NCBI RefSeq assembly: GCF_001931485.1
Contig: NZ_MSDV01000046.1
Span: 248,001 to 312,000, forward strand
Length of the DNA: 64,000 bases
Direction of reading: 5' to 3'
Source: Burkholderia sp. SRS-W-2-2016
Lineage (GTDB): Bacteria > Pseudomonadota > Gammaproteobacteria > Burkholderiales > Burkholderiaceae
Shown: positions 8,436-15,434 of the stretch, piece by piece
How the letters are laid out: every line of letters begins with the position of its first letter
How positions within the stretch are numbered: the stretch's first letter is position 1
Notes under the pieces: generated by a model
The model's input: only the letters and a program-made list of their open reading frames with translations
Databases searched by the model: none
Told to the model about the DNA's origin: nothing
Position numbers and translations under genes: made by a program

Positions 8436-10058
8436 ATGCTTCTGGCGACGCGTTGTCCCTTCTGCGAAACTGTTTTCCGCCTGCAACCGGCACAACTTGC
8501 GCAGCGCCGCGGTCTCGTGCGCTGCGGGCATTGCCAGGAAGTCTTCGACGCGTCGAGCAGTCTGTTCGACGTCAGCGAAGGCGGCGACTTCTCTACTGCT
8601 AAACCGGTGGCTGCTTCGGCGGTCGAAGCGCTCGCGGGCGCACAGCAGCCGAGCCCTGACTTCAGCGGCCAGTCTCTGGATCCGTGGGCGCCGGCCGCGG
8701 GCAACGCGCCCGCCGGTGCGGCGATCGGCCATGCGGCGGGAAGCGCTGTCGGCAGCTCCGGCAGCACGCTCGACACCCGTTTGCGCCATCACGCCGACAG
8801 CATGCAGTTGACGCCGCTGCCGCTCGGCAGCGACTACCACTCACCGCCCGCCGACATCCCGTCCGCCCCACCGCCGAGGCCGAGCGAGCCGAAGGTGCCC
8901 GCCGGCGGCTTCAGCGCGCCGTTCCCCCCCGATCAACAGGAACCGACGCTCGCCGACGCGCCGCTCGAACCGTTCGCCTATCCGTCCGACGAGCCGGATG
9001 ACGACACGCTCGCCGCGCCGCCGCTGGCGCCACCGTTCGTGCCACCCGTCGTGCCACCAGCGCCGCCCGCGGCGTCGGCCGCCGACACGCTGGTTCGCCC
9101 GCCCGTCACACCGTCACCGCCGCCCTTCTCCTCCGCGCCTGCCGCGCCGCCGCCATTCGCCGAAGAGACACCGCGCGAAGAGTCACCGCGCGTCTGGCAC
9201 CGGGCCGGCCGCCAGGAGCCGTCCGCATTCGACGAACCCGAGCTGCGCGAGCCGGCGAGCCTGCACGGCATCCCCGATAACGAGCCGCGTTTCGGTTCGA
9301 TCGGCGCCGGCCCTGGCAGCTTCGGCGCGGCTGCGGGTGCGGCCACCGGCGCGGCTTTCGGCGCCGCGGCGTCGGGCGGTGCAGGCGCAGGTGCGGGTGC
9401 AGGCGCACAAGCACGCGCAAGCACGGCCGCGGGTGCCGGCGGACCGCGCGGTCCGCGGCCGCCCGGCGGCGGCACCGCCCCCCCGCCATCGAGCGGCGAG
9501 CCGTTCTCGGTGCGCCCCGTCAACGACGGCAGCGAACCGTTCCCGGTCACGCGCGAAACCCGCCCCGCCGAAGCGGGACGCACCGGCTGGGTCGCGGCCG
9601 GCATCGTGCTCGCGGTACTGCTGCTGATCGCATTGCTCGCGCAGCTCGCGTGGTGGCAGCGCGAGAGCGTGCAGGTCGCGATTCCGGGCTCGCAGGCGGT
9701 GTACGCGAAGCTATGCGCGCATCTGGGCTGTCAGTTGACCCCGCCGCACGACATCGACGGCCTGCTGGTCGAGCCATCCGATCTGCGCCAGATCGACGGC
9801 CCGCACAAGCTCGAACTGAGAATGCCGCTGCGCAACCGGCTGAATCTCGCGCTCGCGTACCCCGCTATCGAACTGACGCTGCTCGACGACCAGAACAACG
9901 TCGCGGTGCGGCGCGTGCTGTGGCCGCAGGATTACGTGCCGCCCGGCACCGTGATCGCGGCCGGCCTGCCTGCGCACAGCACGCAGACGATGATCGTGCA
10001 TCTCGATACCGGCAACGCGGTCGCCTCCAATTTCCGCGTACAGATTTTCTATCCGTAA
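8436..10058 (+). CDS. Zinc-ribbon and DUF3426 domain membrane protein
   Basis: A 540-residue protein of unknown function. Residues 1-38 are an MJ0042-type zinc ribbon (Cys7, Cys10, Cys30, Cys33: CPFC and CGHC). About 340 residues follow that are rich in Pro, Ala and Gly, probably disordered, ending in a Gly-Ala repeat stretch. A single membrane helix lies at about 384-406 and the C-terminal 130 residues form the DUF3426 domain, likely periplasmic. A TTG start 36 bases upstream is possible, but the ATG at 8436 puts the zinc ribbon at the extreme N-terminus as expected for the family. A strong hairpin follows the stop. Confidence 0.88.
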   Translation: MLLATRCPFCETVFRLQPAQLAQRRGLVRCGHCQEVFDASSSLFDVSEGGDFSTAKPVAASAVEALAGAQQPSPDFSGQSLDPWAPAAGNAPAGAAIGHAAGSAVGSSGSTLDTRLRHHADSMQLTPLPLGSDYHSPPADIPSAPPPRPSEPKVPAGGFSAPFPPDQQEPTLADAPLEPFAYPSDEPDDDTLAAPPLAPPFVPPVVPPAPPAASAADTLVRPPVTPSPPPFSSAPAAPPPFAEETPREESPRVWHRAGRQEPSAFDEPELREPASLHGIPDNEPRFGSIGAGPGSFGAAAGAATGAAFGAAASGGAGAGAGAGAQARASTAAGAGGPRGPRPPGGGTAPPPSSGEPFSVRPVNDGSEPFPVTRETRPAEAGRTGWVAAGIVLAVLLLIALLAQLAWWQRESVQVAIPGSQAVYAKLCAHLGCQLTPPHDIDGLLVEPSDLRQIDGPHKLELRMPLRNRLNLALAYPAIELTLLDDQNNVAVRRVLWPQDYVPPGTVIAAGLPAHSTQTMIVHLDTGNAVASNFRVQIFYP

Positions 10059-10068
10059 CGCAGCCCAC

Positions 10069-10089
10069 GCGCCCGCCTCGAGCGGGCGC
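10069..10089 (+). terminator. Possible weak intrinsic terminator after the DUF3426 gene
   Basis: An 8-bp perfect GC stem (GCGCCCGC/GCGGGCGC) with loop CTCGA, followed by TTCATTGTCATT rather than a clean T-run. It may end transcription only partly before tpx. Confidence 0.4.
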
Positions 10090-10126
10090 TTCATTGTCAT
10101 TACTGACGCCCTTTCGGAGCACAAAC

Positions 10127-10627
10127 ATGAGTCAAGTCACGCTGGGTGGCAACCCGATCGAAGTTAGCGGCACGTTCCCGTCGGTGGGCCAGCAGGCCGC
10201 CGCGTTCTCGCTGGTCGGCAAGGACCTCAAGCCGCTGACGCTCGCCGACTTCGCCGGCAAGCGCAAAGTGCTCAACATCGTGCCGAGCCTGGACACGCCG
10301 ACCTGCGCAACCTCGACCCGCAAGTTCAACGAAGCGGCCGCCAAGCTGAACAACACGGCGGTGATCGTCGTGTCGGGCGACCTGCCGTTCGCCGCGTCGC
10401 GCTTCTGCACGACCGAAGGCATCGAGAACGTCGTGACCGCCTCGACGTTCCGCGGCCATGAATTCGCGCAAGCGTATGGCGTCGACGTCACGAGCGGCCC
10501 GCTGACGGGCCTGACCGCGCGCGCGGTCGTCGTGATCGACGAAAACGACAAGGTCGTGCACGCCGAACTGGTCGGCGAAATCAAGAACGAGCCGAACTAC
10601 GACGCCGCGCTCGCCGCGCTGAAGTAA
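10127..10627 (+). CDS. tpx: Thiol peroxidase (atypical 2-Cys peroxiredoxin)
   Basis: A 166-residue Tpx that reduces hydrogen peroxide and alkyl peroxides with thioredoxin as donor. The peroxidatic Cys60 lies in DTPTCATSTRKF and the resolving Cys94 in SRFCTTEG, the spacing found in E. coli Tpx. The family opening QVTLGGNPIEVSGTFP sets the start at ATG 10127 with CGGAGC upstream. It stands alone between two hairpins and is likely a single-gene unit. No OxyR site could be assigned by eye. Confidence 0.96.
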   Translation: MSQVTLGGNPIEVSGTFPSVGQQAAAFSLVGKDLKPLTLADFAGKRKVLNIVPSLDTPTCATSTRKFNEAAAKLNNTAVIVVSGDLPFAASRFCTTEGIENVVTASTFRGHEFAQAYGVDVTSGPLTGLTARAVVVIDENDKVVHAELVGEIKNEPNYDAALAALK

Positions 10628-10647
10628 GCCCGCCGCGCACGATCCCC

Positions 10648-10681
10648 AGCGCCGCGCGAAGCTCGACTTCGGCGCGGCGCT
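10648..10681. repeat. Long imperfect hairpin between tpx and the kinase gene
   Basis: Arms AGCGCCGCGCGAAG and CTTCGGCGCGGCGCT pair over 14 bp with a single bulged base around a CTCGA loop. A short T-run occurs only 16 bp further on, so its role as a terminator is uncertain. Confidence 0.5.
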
Positions 10682-10729
10682 GTCGCATCGTCGCCGCTTT
10701 TTCCAACGCTTTTAACAGGAACGCTCGCC

Positions 10730-11668
10730 TTGGCTACGCTCATCTGCGGCTCGCTCGCGTACGACAACATCATGACCTTCGAAGGCCGCTTTCGGGAGCA
10801 CATCCTGCCGGAGCAGGTCCACATCCTGAACGTTAGCTTTCTCGTGCCGACCATGCGCCGCGAGTTCGGCGGCTGCGCGGGCAACATCGCGTACGCGCTG
10901 CATCTGCTCGGCGGCGACGCGCGCATCATGGGCGCGATCGGCGCGGTCGACGCGCAGCTCTACATGGACCGTCTCGCGACGCTCGGTCTGCCGGCGGACA
11001 ACGTGCTGGTAGTGCCGGACACCTACTCGGCGCAGGCGATGATCACCACCGATCTCGAGAACAACCAGATCACCGCGTTCCATCCGGGCGCGATGATGCA
11101 ATCGCACCTGAACCGCGCCGACGAAGTGAAAGGGATCACGCTCGGCATCGTCGCGCCGGACGGCTACGACGGCATGGTTCAGCACTCCGAACAGCTGGCG
11201 GCAGCGGGCGTGCCGTTCATCTTCGATCCGGGTCAGGGTCTGCCGCTGTTCGACGGCGCCACGCTGCGGCGCATGATTGAACTTGCCACTTACGTGGCGG
11301 TCAACGATTACGAAGCCGCGCTGGTCAGCAACAAGACCGGCTGGTCGATCGACGAGATCGCCGGCAAGGTCGACGCGCTGATCGTCACGCTCGGCGAAAA
11401 GGGTGCAAGAATCCATCATGCCGGCGGCATCGAAGAGATTCCGGCGGTGCAGGCCAAACAGGTACTCGATCCCACCGGTTGCGGCGATGCATTTCGCGGC
11501 GGCTTGCTGTACGGTATCGAGAATGGTCTCGGCTGGGCCACCACCGGCCGTCTCGCCAGCCTGATGGGGGCATTGAAAATCGAACAGCAAGGCCCGCAAA
11601 ATTACGCGCCCACCCGGGCGGAAATCAACGAGCGGTTCAAGCAGGCCTTCGGATACGACCTGTCCTGA
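10730..11668 (+). CDS. PfkB-family carbohydrate/nucleoside kinase (adenosine kinase-like)
   Basis: A 312-residue ribokinase-fold enzyme. The N-terminus ATLICGSLAYDNIM and the GGCAGNIAYALHLLGG stretch are PfkB signature 1 territory; the C-terminal signature DPTGCGDAFRGG (around residue 247) holds the anion hole and the catalytic Asp. Overall character is closest to the group labelled adenosine kinase or sugar kinase in betaproteobacteria; the substrate cannot be proven from sequence. The start is TTG at 10730, preceded by AACAGGA; no better in-frame ATG precedes the family motif. The lipoprotein gene follows 25 bp later. Confidence 0.88.
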   Translation: MATLICGSLAYDNIMTFEGRFREHILPEQVHILNVSFLVPTMRREFGGCAGNIAYALHLLGGDARIMGAIGAVDAQLYMDRLATLGLPADNVLVVPDTYSAQAMITTDLENNQITAFHPGAMMQSHLNRADEVKGITLGIVAPDGYDGMVQHSEQLAAAGVPFIFDPGQGLPLFDGATLRRMIELATYVAVNDYEAALVSNKTGWSIDEIAGKVDALIVTLGEKGARIHHAGGIEEIPAVQAKQVLDPTGCGDAFRGGLLYGIENGLGWATTGRLASLMGALKIEQQGPQNYAPTRAEINERFKQAFGYDLS

Positions 11669-11693
11669 TATCGCGAGCTATGGGAGTTTGGCA

Positions 11694-12170
11694 ATGAGAA
11701 CAACGAGTCGCCTGGTCGTCGCCACCTTGATCGCCGGTTCGCTGGCCATGTCGGGGTGCGCGGTCAACAGCAGCTCTCCCGACGTGTTCACCGCGTCGCA
11801 GGCGCAGCGTGAACAGACGGTTCGCTTCGGCACGGTCGACAGCGTGCGCGCGGTGCGGATCAGCTCCAACAACGGTCAGCCGAGCGGCGTCGGCGCACTC
11901 GGCGGCGCCGCGCTCGGCGCGCTCGCCGGCAGTGCGATCGGCGGCGGACGCGGCTCGGTCGCCACCGGCATCGTCGGCGGTATCGGTGGCGCGGTGGCCG
12001 GCAACGCGGTCGAGAACAGCGTCGCGATGCGCGACGGTCTGGAGATCACCGTGCGGCTCGACAACGGCGACATTCGTGCGATCACGCAAACTTCCACCGG
12101 CGAGATCTTCCGCGCCGGCGATCGCGTGCGGCTGCTCTCGAGCGGCGGCGTCACCCGCGTGACCCACTAA
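11694..12170 (+). CDS. Glycine-zipper outer-membrane lipoprotein (SlyB/PcpY-like)
   Basis: A 158-residue exported lipoprotein. The signal peptide ends in the lipobox AMSGC with lipidated Cys22. Residues about 65-105 hold the Gly/Ala-rich 2TM glycine zipper (GGAALGALAGSAIGGG and a second similar stretch), and the C-terminal 55 residues form a small beta-rich domain (ITVRLDNGDIRAITQ). Such proteins lie in or under the outer membrane and are linked to envelope stability. ATG 11694 is chosen with GGGAG upstream; a TTG two codons earlier is possible. A good terminator follows. Confidence 0.88.
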   Translation: MRTTSRLVVATLIAGSLAMSGCAVNSSSPDVFTASQAQREQTVRFGTVDSVRAVRISSNNGQPSGVGALGGAALGALAGSAIGGGRGSVATGIVGGIGGAVAGNAVENSVAMRDGLEITVRLDNGDIRAITQTSTGEIFRAGDRVRLLSSGGVTRVTH

Positions 12171-12242
12171 GCGGCCGCCAGGCCTGCCCTTCTCTCGCGC
12201 GGCCGCGTACGGCTCAGGCCGACGCGCCGCGACGACGAACTC

Positions 12243-12279
12243 ACACGCATGCGCCTTCACGGGCCCATGCGTGTTTTTT
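12243..12279 (+). terminator. Intrinsic terminator of the glycine-zipper gene
   Basis: ACACGCATG pairs perfectly with CATGCGTGT across a 14-nt loop and runs into six T residues (12274-12279). Confidence 0.75.
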
Positions 12280-12318
12280 CGTCCGGGCGCCGCTCAGCGG
12301 CCCATGCACGCGCCGGGC

Positions 12319-12354
12319 AAAAAAAATCCCGCCACCGGCAAGCCGGTAACGGGA
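12319..12354 (-). terminator. Intrinsic terminator of the H1-like histone gene
   Basis: Read on the minus strand, the arms TCCCG and ACCGGC pair with GCCGGT and CGGGA (one symmetric 2-nt internal loop) and are followed by seven T residues. It faces the plus-strand terminator 40 bp away, separating two convergent units. Confidence 0.75.
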
Positions 12355-12438
12355 CATCGACCGGGCGGCGCTCGCTGCAGCGCCAGCACGACCCGGTCAG
12401 CCGGCACATCGATCGATGTGCCGAGGTACGACTACTGC

Positions 12439-13101
12439 TTACGGACGGCTGCCCGTCGGGAACGGCCATGCCGCTGCCGGGTTCAGCGCGGTCTTCACCG
12501 TCGCCGCCGGAGCCGCGCTCGTGACAGCAGGCGCAGCGGGAGCAGGCGCTGCCTTCTTGGCGACAGCCTTCTTCGCGGGAGCAGCCTTCTTCGCAGGCGC
12601 AGCGGCCTTCTTCGCGGCAGCCTTCTTGGCAGGTGCAGCTTTCTTCGCGGCAGCCTTTTTCGCAGGCGCGGCCTTCTTGGCGGCTGCCTTCTTAGCCGGT
12701 GCGGCCTTCTTCGCCGGCGCTGCCTTCTTCGCTGCAACCTTCTTGGCTGCCGGTGCCTTCTTCGCCGCGACCTTCTTCGCTGCAACCTTCTTCACCGCGG
12801 CTTTCTTCGCCGGTGCTGCCTTCTTCGCAGCAACCTTCTTCACTGCGACTTTCTTCGCTGCAACCTTCTTCACCGCGACTTTCTTAGCCGCGACTTTCTT
12901 TGCAGCAGCCTTCTTCGCCGGCGCTGCCTTCTTCGCAGCAACCTTCTTCACCGCGACTTTCTTCGCTGCAACCTTCTTCACTGCGACCTTCTTGGCAGCG
13001 ACCTTCTTGGCCGGTGCTGCTTTCTTCGCCGGAGCAGCCTTCTTGGCTGCGGTCTTCTTCGCTGCGGGCTTCTTGGCCGCGGCCTTCTTTGCAGTTGCCA
13101 T
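12439..13101 (-). CDS. Histone H1-like Ala/Lys/Pro-rich DNA-binding protein
   Basis: A 220-residue, very basic, low-complexity protein resembling the bacterial H1-like histones (AlgP, HctB and Bordetella BpH1 types) that bind DNA through lysine-rich tails and compact the nucleoid. About 190 residues are made of KKVAAKK, KKVAVKK and KKAAPAKKAA units; the last 30 residues (APAAPAVTSAAPAATVK onward) lack lysine pairs. Residues 33-68 and 69-104, counted from the upstream Met, are a 35/36 identical tandem duplication. Two ATGs are adjacent (13104 and 13101); AGGAG is better spaced from 13101. Repeat number is probably variable among strains. Confidence 0.88.
   Translation of the reverse strand: MATAKKAAAKKPAAKKTAAKKAAPAKKAAPAKKVAAKKVAVKKVAAKKVAVKKVAAKKAAPAKKAAAKKVAAKKVAVKKVAAKKVAVKKVAAKKAAPAKKAAVKKVAAKKVAAKKAPAAKKVAAKKAAPAKKAAPAKKAAAKKAAPAKKAAAKKAAPAKKAAAKKAAAPAKKAAPAKKAVAKKAAPAPAAPAVTSAAPAATVKTALNPAAAWPFPTGSRP
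12793..13008 (-). repeat. 108-bp in-frame tandem duplication within the histone gene
   Basis: Two consecutive 36-codon blocks (13008-12901 and 12900-12793) encode nearly the same peptide, differing only in the last residue (Ala versus Val). Smaller 15- and 30-bp repeats are nested inside. The whole region is prone to slippage or recombination. Confidence 0.8.
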
Positions 13102-13104
13102 CAT

Positions 13105-13536
13105 TTTCTCCTTCAGGTTTTCAGATGAGGTCAGTTCAAACTACACCCTTCGTCAAAACCCGCTTCCCGCAGACGCTTCTCAGGGCGCGCGCTACGAAGC
13201 GGGCTATTCATCGGCGTACGCAGGTGCCGCGCGCTTACGCTAATGAATGCGGTAAGGCGCGCCGTGCCCCAAGGCACCGCGCGCCAGATCTGGTCGACGT
13301 CGCTGGGCGACGCCGGCAATTGCTTGATCGAACCGCCGGCGCTCACGCCAACGGCTTTTTCCGGGGGGAAGTTTGCCCATCCCACTGAAGGGTCCGCAAA
13401 GTGCCTGTCATGTTTGTGGGCCGCCAAGGCACCGGACACGCTTTGCATCAGGCCGTTCTGCTCCTAATCCAGGTTGCCGCGACCTCGGCCGGCGGCACCC
13501 CCATCAATGAATACATCTGCGACGCGAAATCCCGGC
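13105..13536. other. Intergenic region between nrdB and the histone gene
   Basis: 432 bp without a convincing gene. A minus-strand frame (13131-13448, 105 codons) is open but has no family likeness, and its AGGAG lies 12 bp from the ATG, so I do not call it. The region holds an AGGAG ribosome site for the histone gene and a strong hairpin at 13256-13285. No clear terminator for nrdB and no good promoter were found by eye. Confidence 0.6.
13256..13285. repeat. 13-bp hairpin in the histone gene leader
   Basis: GGCGCGCCGTGCC and GGCACCGCGCGCC form a 13-bp stem with one C-C mismatch and a CCAA loop, about 155 bp upstream of the histone start. No T-run follows on either strand, so it is more likely a structured leader or a protein site than a terminator. 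Confidence 0.5.
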
Positions 13537-14769
13537 TTACTCCCAGGAGAGCGCACCGCCAGTCTGGTATTCGATCACTCGCGTCTCGAAGAAATTGCGT
13601 TCCTTCTTCAGATCGATCATCTCGCTCATCCACGGGAACGGGTTTTCCTCGTTCGGGTACAGCGGATCGAGACCGATCTGCTGGCAACGGCGGTTGCAGA
13701 TGAAGCGCAGATAGCTCTTGAACATCGACGCGTTCAGGCCGAGCACCCCGCGCGGCATCGTATCTTCAGCGTAGCGATATTCGAGTTCAACCGCCTGCTG
13801 GAAGATCGCGCGGATTTCAGCGCGGAATTCAGCCGTCCAAAGGTGCGGGTTTTCGAGCTTGATCTGGTTGATCAGGTCGATGCCGAAATTGCAGTGCATC
13901 GACTCGTCACGCAGGATGTACTGGTACTGCTCCGCCGCGCCGGTCATCTTGTTCTGGCGGCCGAGCGCCAGGATTTGCGTAAAGCCGACGTAGAAGAACA
14001 GCCCTTCCATCACACAGGCGAACACGATCAGCGAGCGCAGCAGCGTCTGGTCTGCTTCGAGCGTGCCGGTCTTGAAGGCCGGATCGGTCAGCACGTGGAT
14101 GTACGGAATCAGGAATTCGTCTTTCGCGCGGATCGACGTGACTTCGTGATACGCGTTGAAGATTTCGCCTTCGTCGAGACCGAGCGATTCGACGATGTAC
14201 TGGTAAGCGTGCGTGTGGATCGCCTCTTCGAACGCCTGGCGCAGCAGGAACTGGCGGCATTCGGGCGCCGTGATGTGGCGGTAGGTGCCCAGCACGATGT
14301 TGTTGGCGGCGAGCGAGTCGGCCGTCACGAAGAAGCCCAGGTTGCGCTTGACGATGCGGCGCTCGTCCTCGGTCAGCCCGTTCGGGTCTTTCCACAGGGC
14401 GATGTCGCGCGACATGTTCACTTCCTGCGGCATCCAGTGGTTGGCGCAACCAGCCAGATACTTTTCCCACGCCCACTTGTACTTGAACGGCACCAGCTGA
14501 TTGACGTCGGTCTGGCCGTTGATGATGCGTTTGTCGGCGACATTGACGCGCGCTTCGGAAGCAGCGGCGCCGGCGACCGGGTTGGCTGCATGAGCGACGG
14601 GAGCGACAGCGATGTCGTTCGCGAAGACTTCCTGAGCCGAGGGAGCGTGAGGAGCGGAACGCGTTCCGATTTGCGAACCCACAGCCGATCCAGCAGCGTT
14701 GCGCAACACGTTCGGTTGCGTCGCGCTCGAGGGAGTTACGGCAGTGATCTCGTCATCCCAGTTGAGCAT
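13537..14769 (-). CDS. nrdB: Class Ia ribonucleotide reductase, beta (radical) subunit
   Basis: A 410-residue ferritin-like subunit that makes the radical used by NrdA to reduce ribonucleoside diphosphates. Metal ligands can be read as Asp151 (TADSLAANN), Glu182 and His185 (EEAIHTHAY), then later Glu in YHE, Glu in MEGLFFYVGF and Glu/His in DESMHCNFG. The radical Tyr is Tyr189 (H-x-x-x-Y), present here, unlike the Phe of chlamydial enzymes. The C-terminus ends ETRVIEYQTGGALSW, the NrdA-binding tail region. Residues 1-80 are an Ala-rich extension. The start MLNWDDE is preferred; the frame extends five codons further to a TTG. Confidence 0.94.
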   Translation of the reverse strand: MLNWDDEITAVTPSSATQPNVLRNAAGSAVGSQIGTRSAPHAPSAQEVFANDIAVAPVAHAANPVAGAAASEARVNVADKRIINGQTDVNQLVPFKYKWAWEKYLAGCANHWMPQEVNMSRDIALWKDPNGLTEDERRIVKRNLGFFVTADSLAANNIVLGTYRHITAPECRQFLLRQAFEEAIHTHAYQYIVESLGLDEGEIFNAYHEVTSIRAKDEFLIPYIHVLTDPAFKTGTLEADQTLLRSLIVFACVMEGLFFYVGFTQILALGRQNKMTGAAEQYQYILRDESMHCNFGIDLINQIKLENPHLWTAEFRAEIRAIFQQAVELEYRYAEDTMPRGVLGLNASMFKSYLRFICNRRCQQIGLDPLYPNEENPFPWMSEMIDLKKERNFFETRVIEYQTGGALSWE

Positions 14770-15434
14770 AAATGTCACCATCAATTTAGAACGGTTTGTA
14801 CCATCTTTTCACGAGCGATAAAAGAGTTCGCTGATGAAAATTCCTGTTTTCGATTCGCGTTGCTACGTTCATACAACACTTTGTTCAACCGACTCTCTGC
14901 GATGCGTCGAGTGACGTGTGTTGAAGCTGTGTTGAAGAGGTGCTTCGCGAACTCGAAGAGCAACGTTTCGTCGTGACGTTTCGCGGCTCTTTCTATCTTG
15001 TTGCGCAGTGCGTTGCTGCGCAGTGAGTTGCTATTCGTTGCCGGCTCGCTGCTGAGCGCATCGCTCGATCGCGAGTGTCCGGTGTGCTGCGTCGACCGTG
15101 TTGCGTGCGCGCTCGCGAATGAGTTCGAAGGCGCTGCTGCGCGCGGTGTTGCGCGCTTCGTCGGTGGGCGGCTGCTGTGTCGTGACCGCTGTTTCGTTGC
15201 CGCCTGTTGCTGCTTCATCGCGTGCGTTACAAACCGAAACCGACTACGACCTGCCGACTGCTTTGCTGCATCGATGAACGGCGCGACTTCGATCTGCCCC
15301 ACCGTTCATCGAACTACATCTACTGCTCTACTGCACCTGCGTGAATCGCGACGAGCGTCGCTCGCTGCATGCGGGTCATCACCTACGACCTCGTGTGCAG
15401 TTAGCAAGCAACGCTCCCGCTACTTGCCGCCTGC
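14770..15434. other. Unusual spacer between nrdA and nrdB
   Basis: 665 bp between two genes that are normally adjacent. On the minus strand a 173-codon frame (GTG 15302 to TGA 14781) is open and its TGA overlaps an ATG that could start nrdB (TGATG). Its product would be rich in Ser, Thr, Arg, Asn and Gln, and its codons (many ACA, TCA, GCA, CGA, AAA) differ from all neighbours, so coding is doubtful. A near-perfect 15-bp tandem repeat lies at 15002-15031. I see no terminator behind nrdA. Confidence 0.6.
15002..15031. repeat. 15-bp tandem repeat in the nrdA-nrdB spacer
   Basis: TGCGCAGTGCGTTGC is followed directly by TGCGCAGTGAGTTGC, one mismatch in 15. Confidence 0.7.

Noticed and set aside
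5539..8493. A 984-codon minus-strand frame opposite accB-accC-prmA
   Set aside because: Antisense artefact over three conserved genes.
12439..13101. CRISPR array or mobile-element repeat suggested by dense short repeats
   Set aside because: The repeats keep a reading frame for a Lys/Ala-rich protein, have no spacers and no cas genes, and the frame has a ribosome site and terminator.
13131..13448. A 105-codon minus-strand frame upstream of the histone gene
   Set aside because: No family likeness and a poorly spaced ribosome site; more likely leader DNA.
14781..15302. A 173-codon frame between nrdA and nrdB as a firm gene
   Set aside because: Codon use is atypical and the product is low-complexity; kept only as a finding for further checking.
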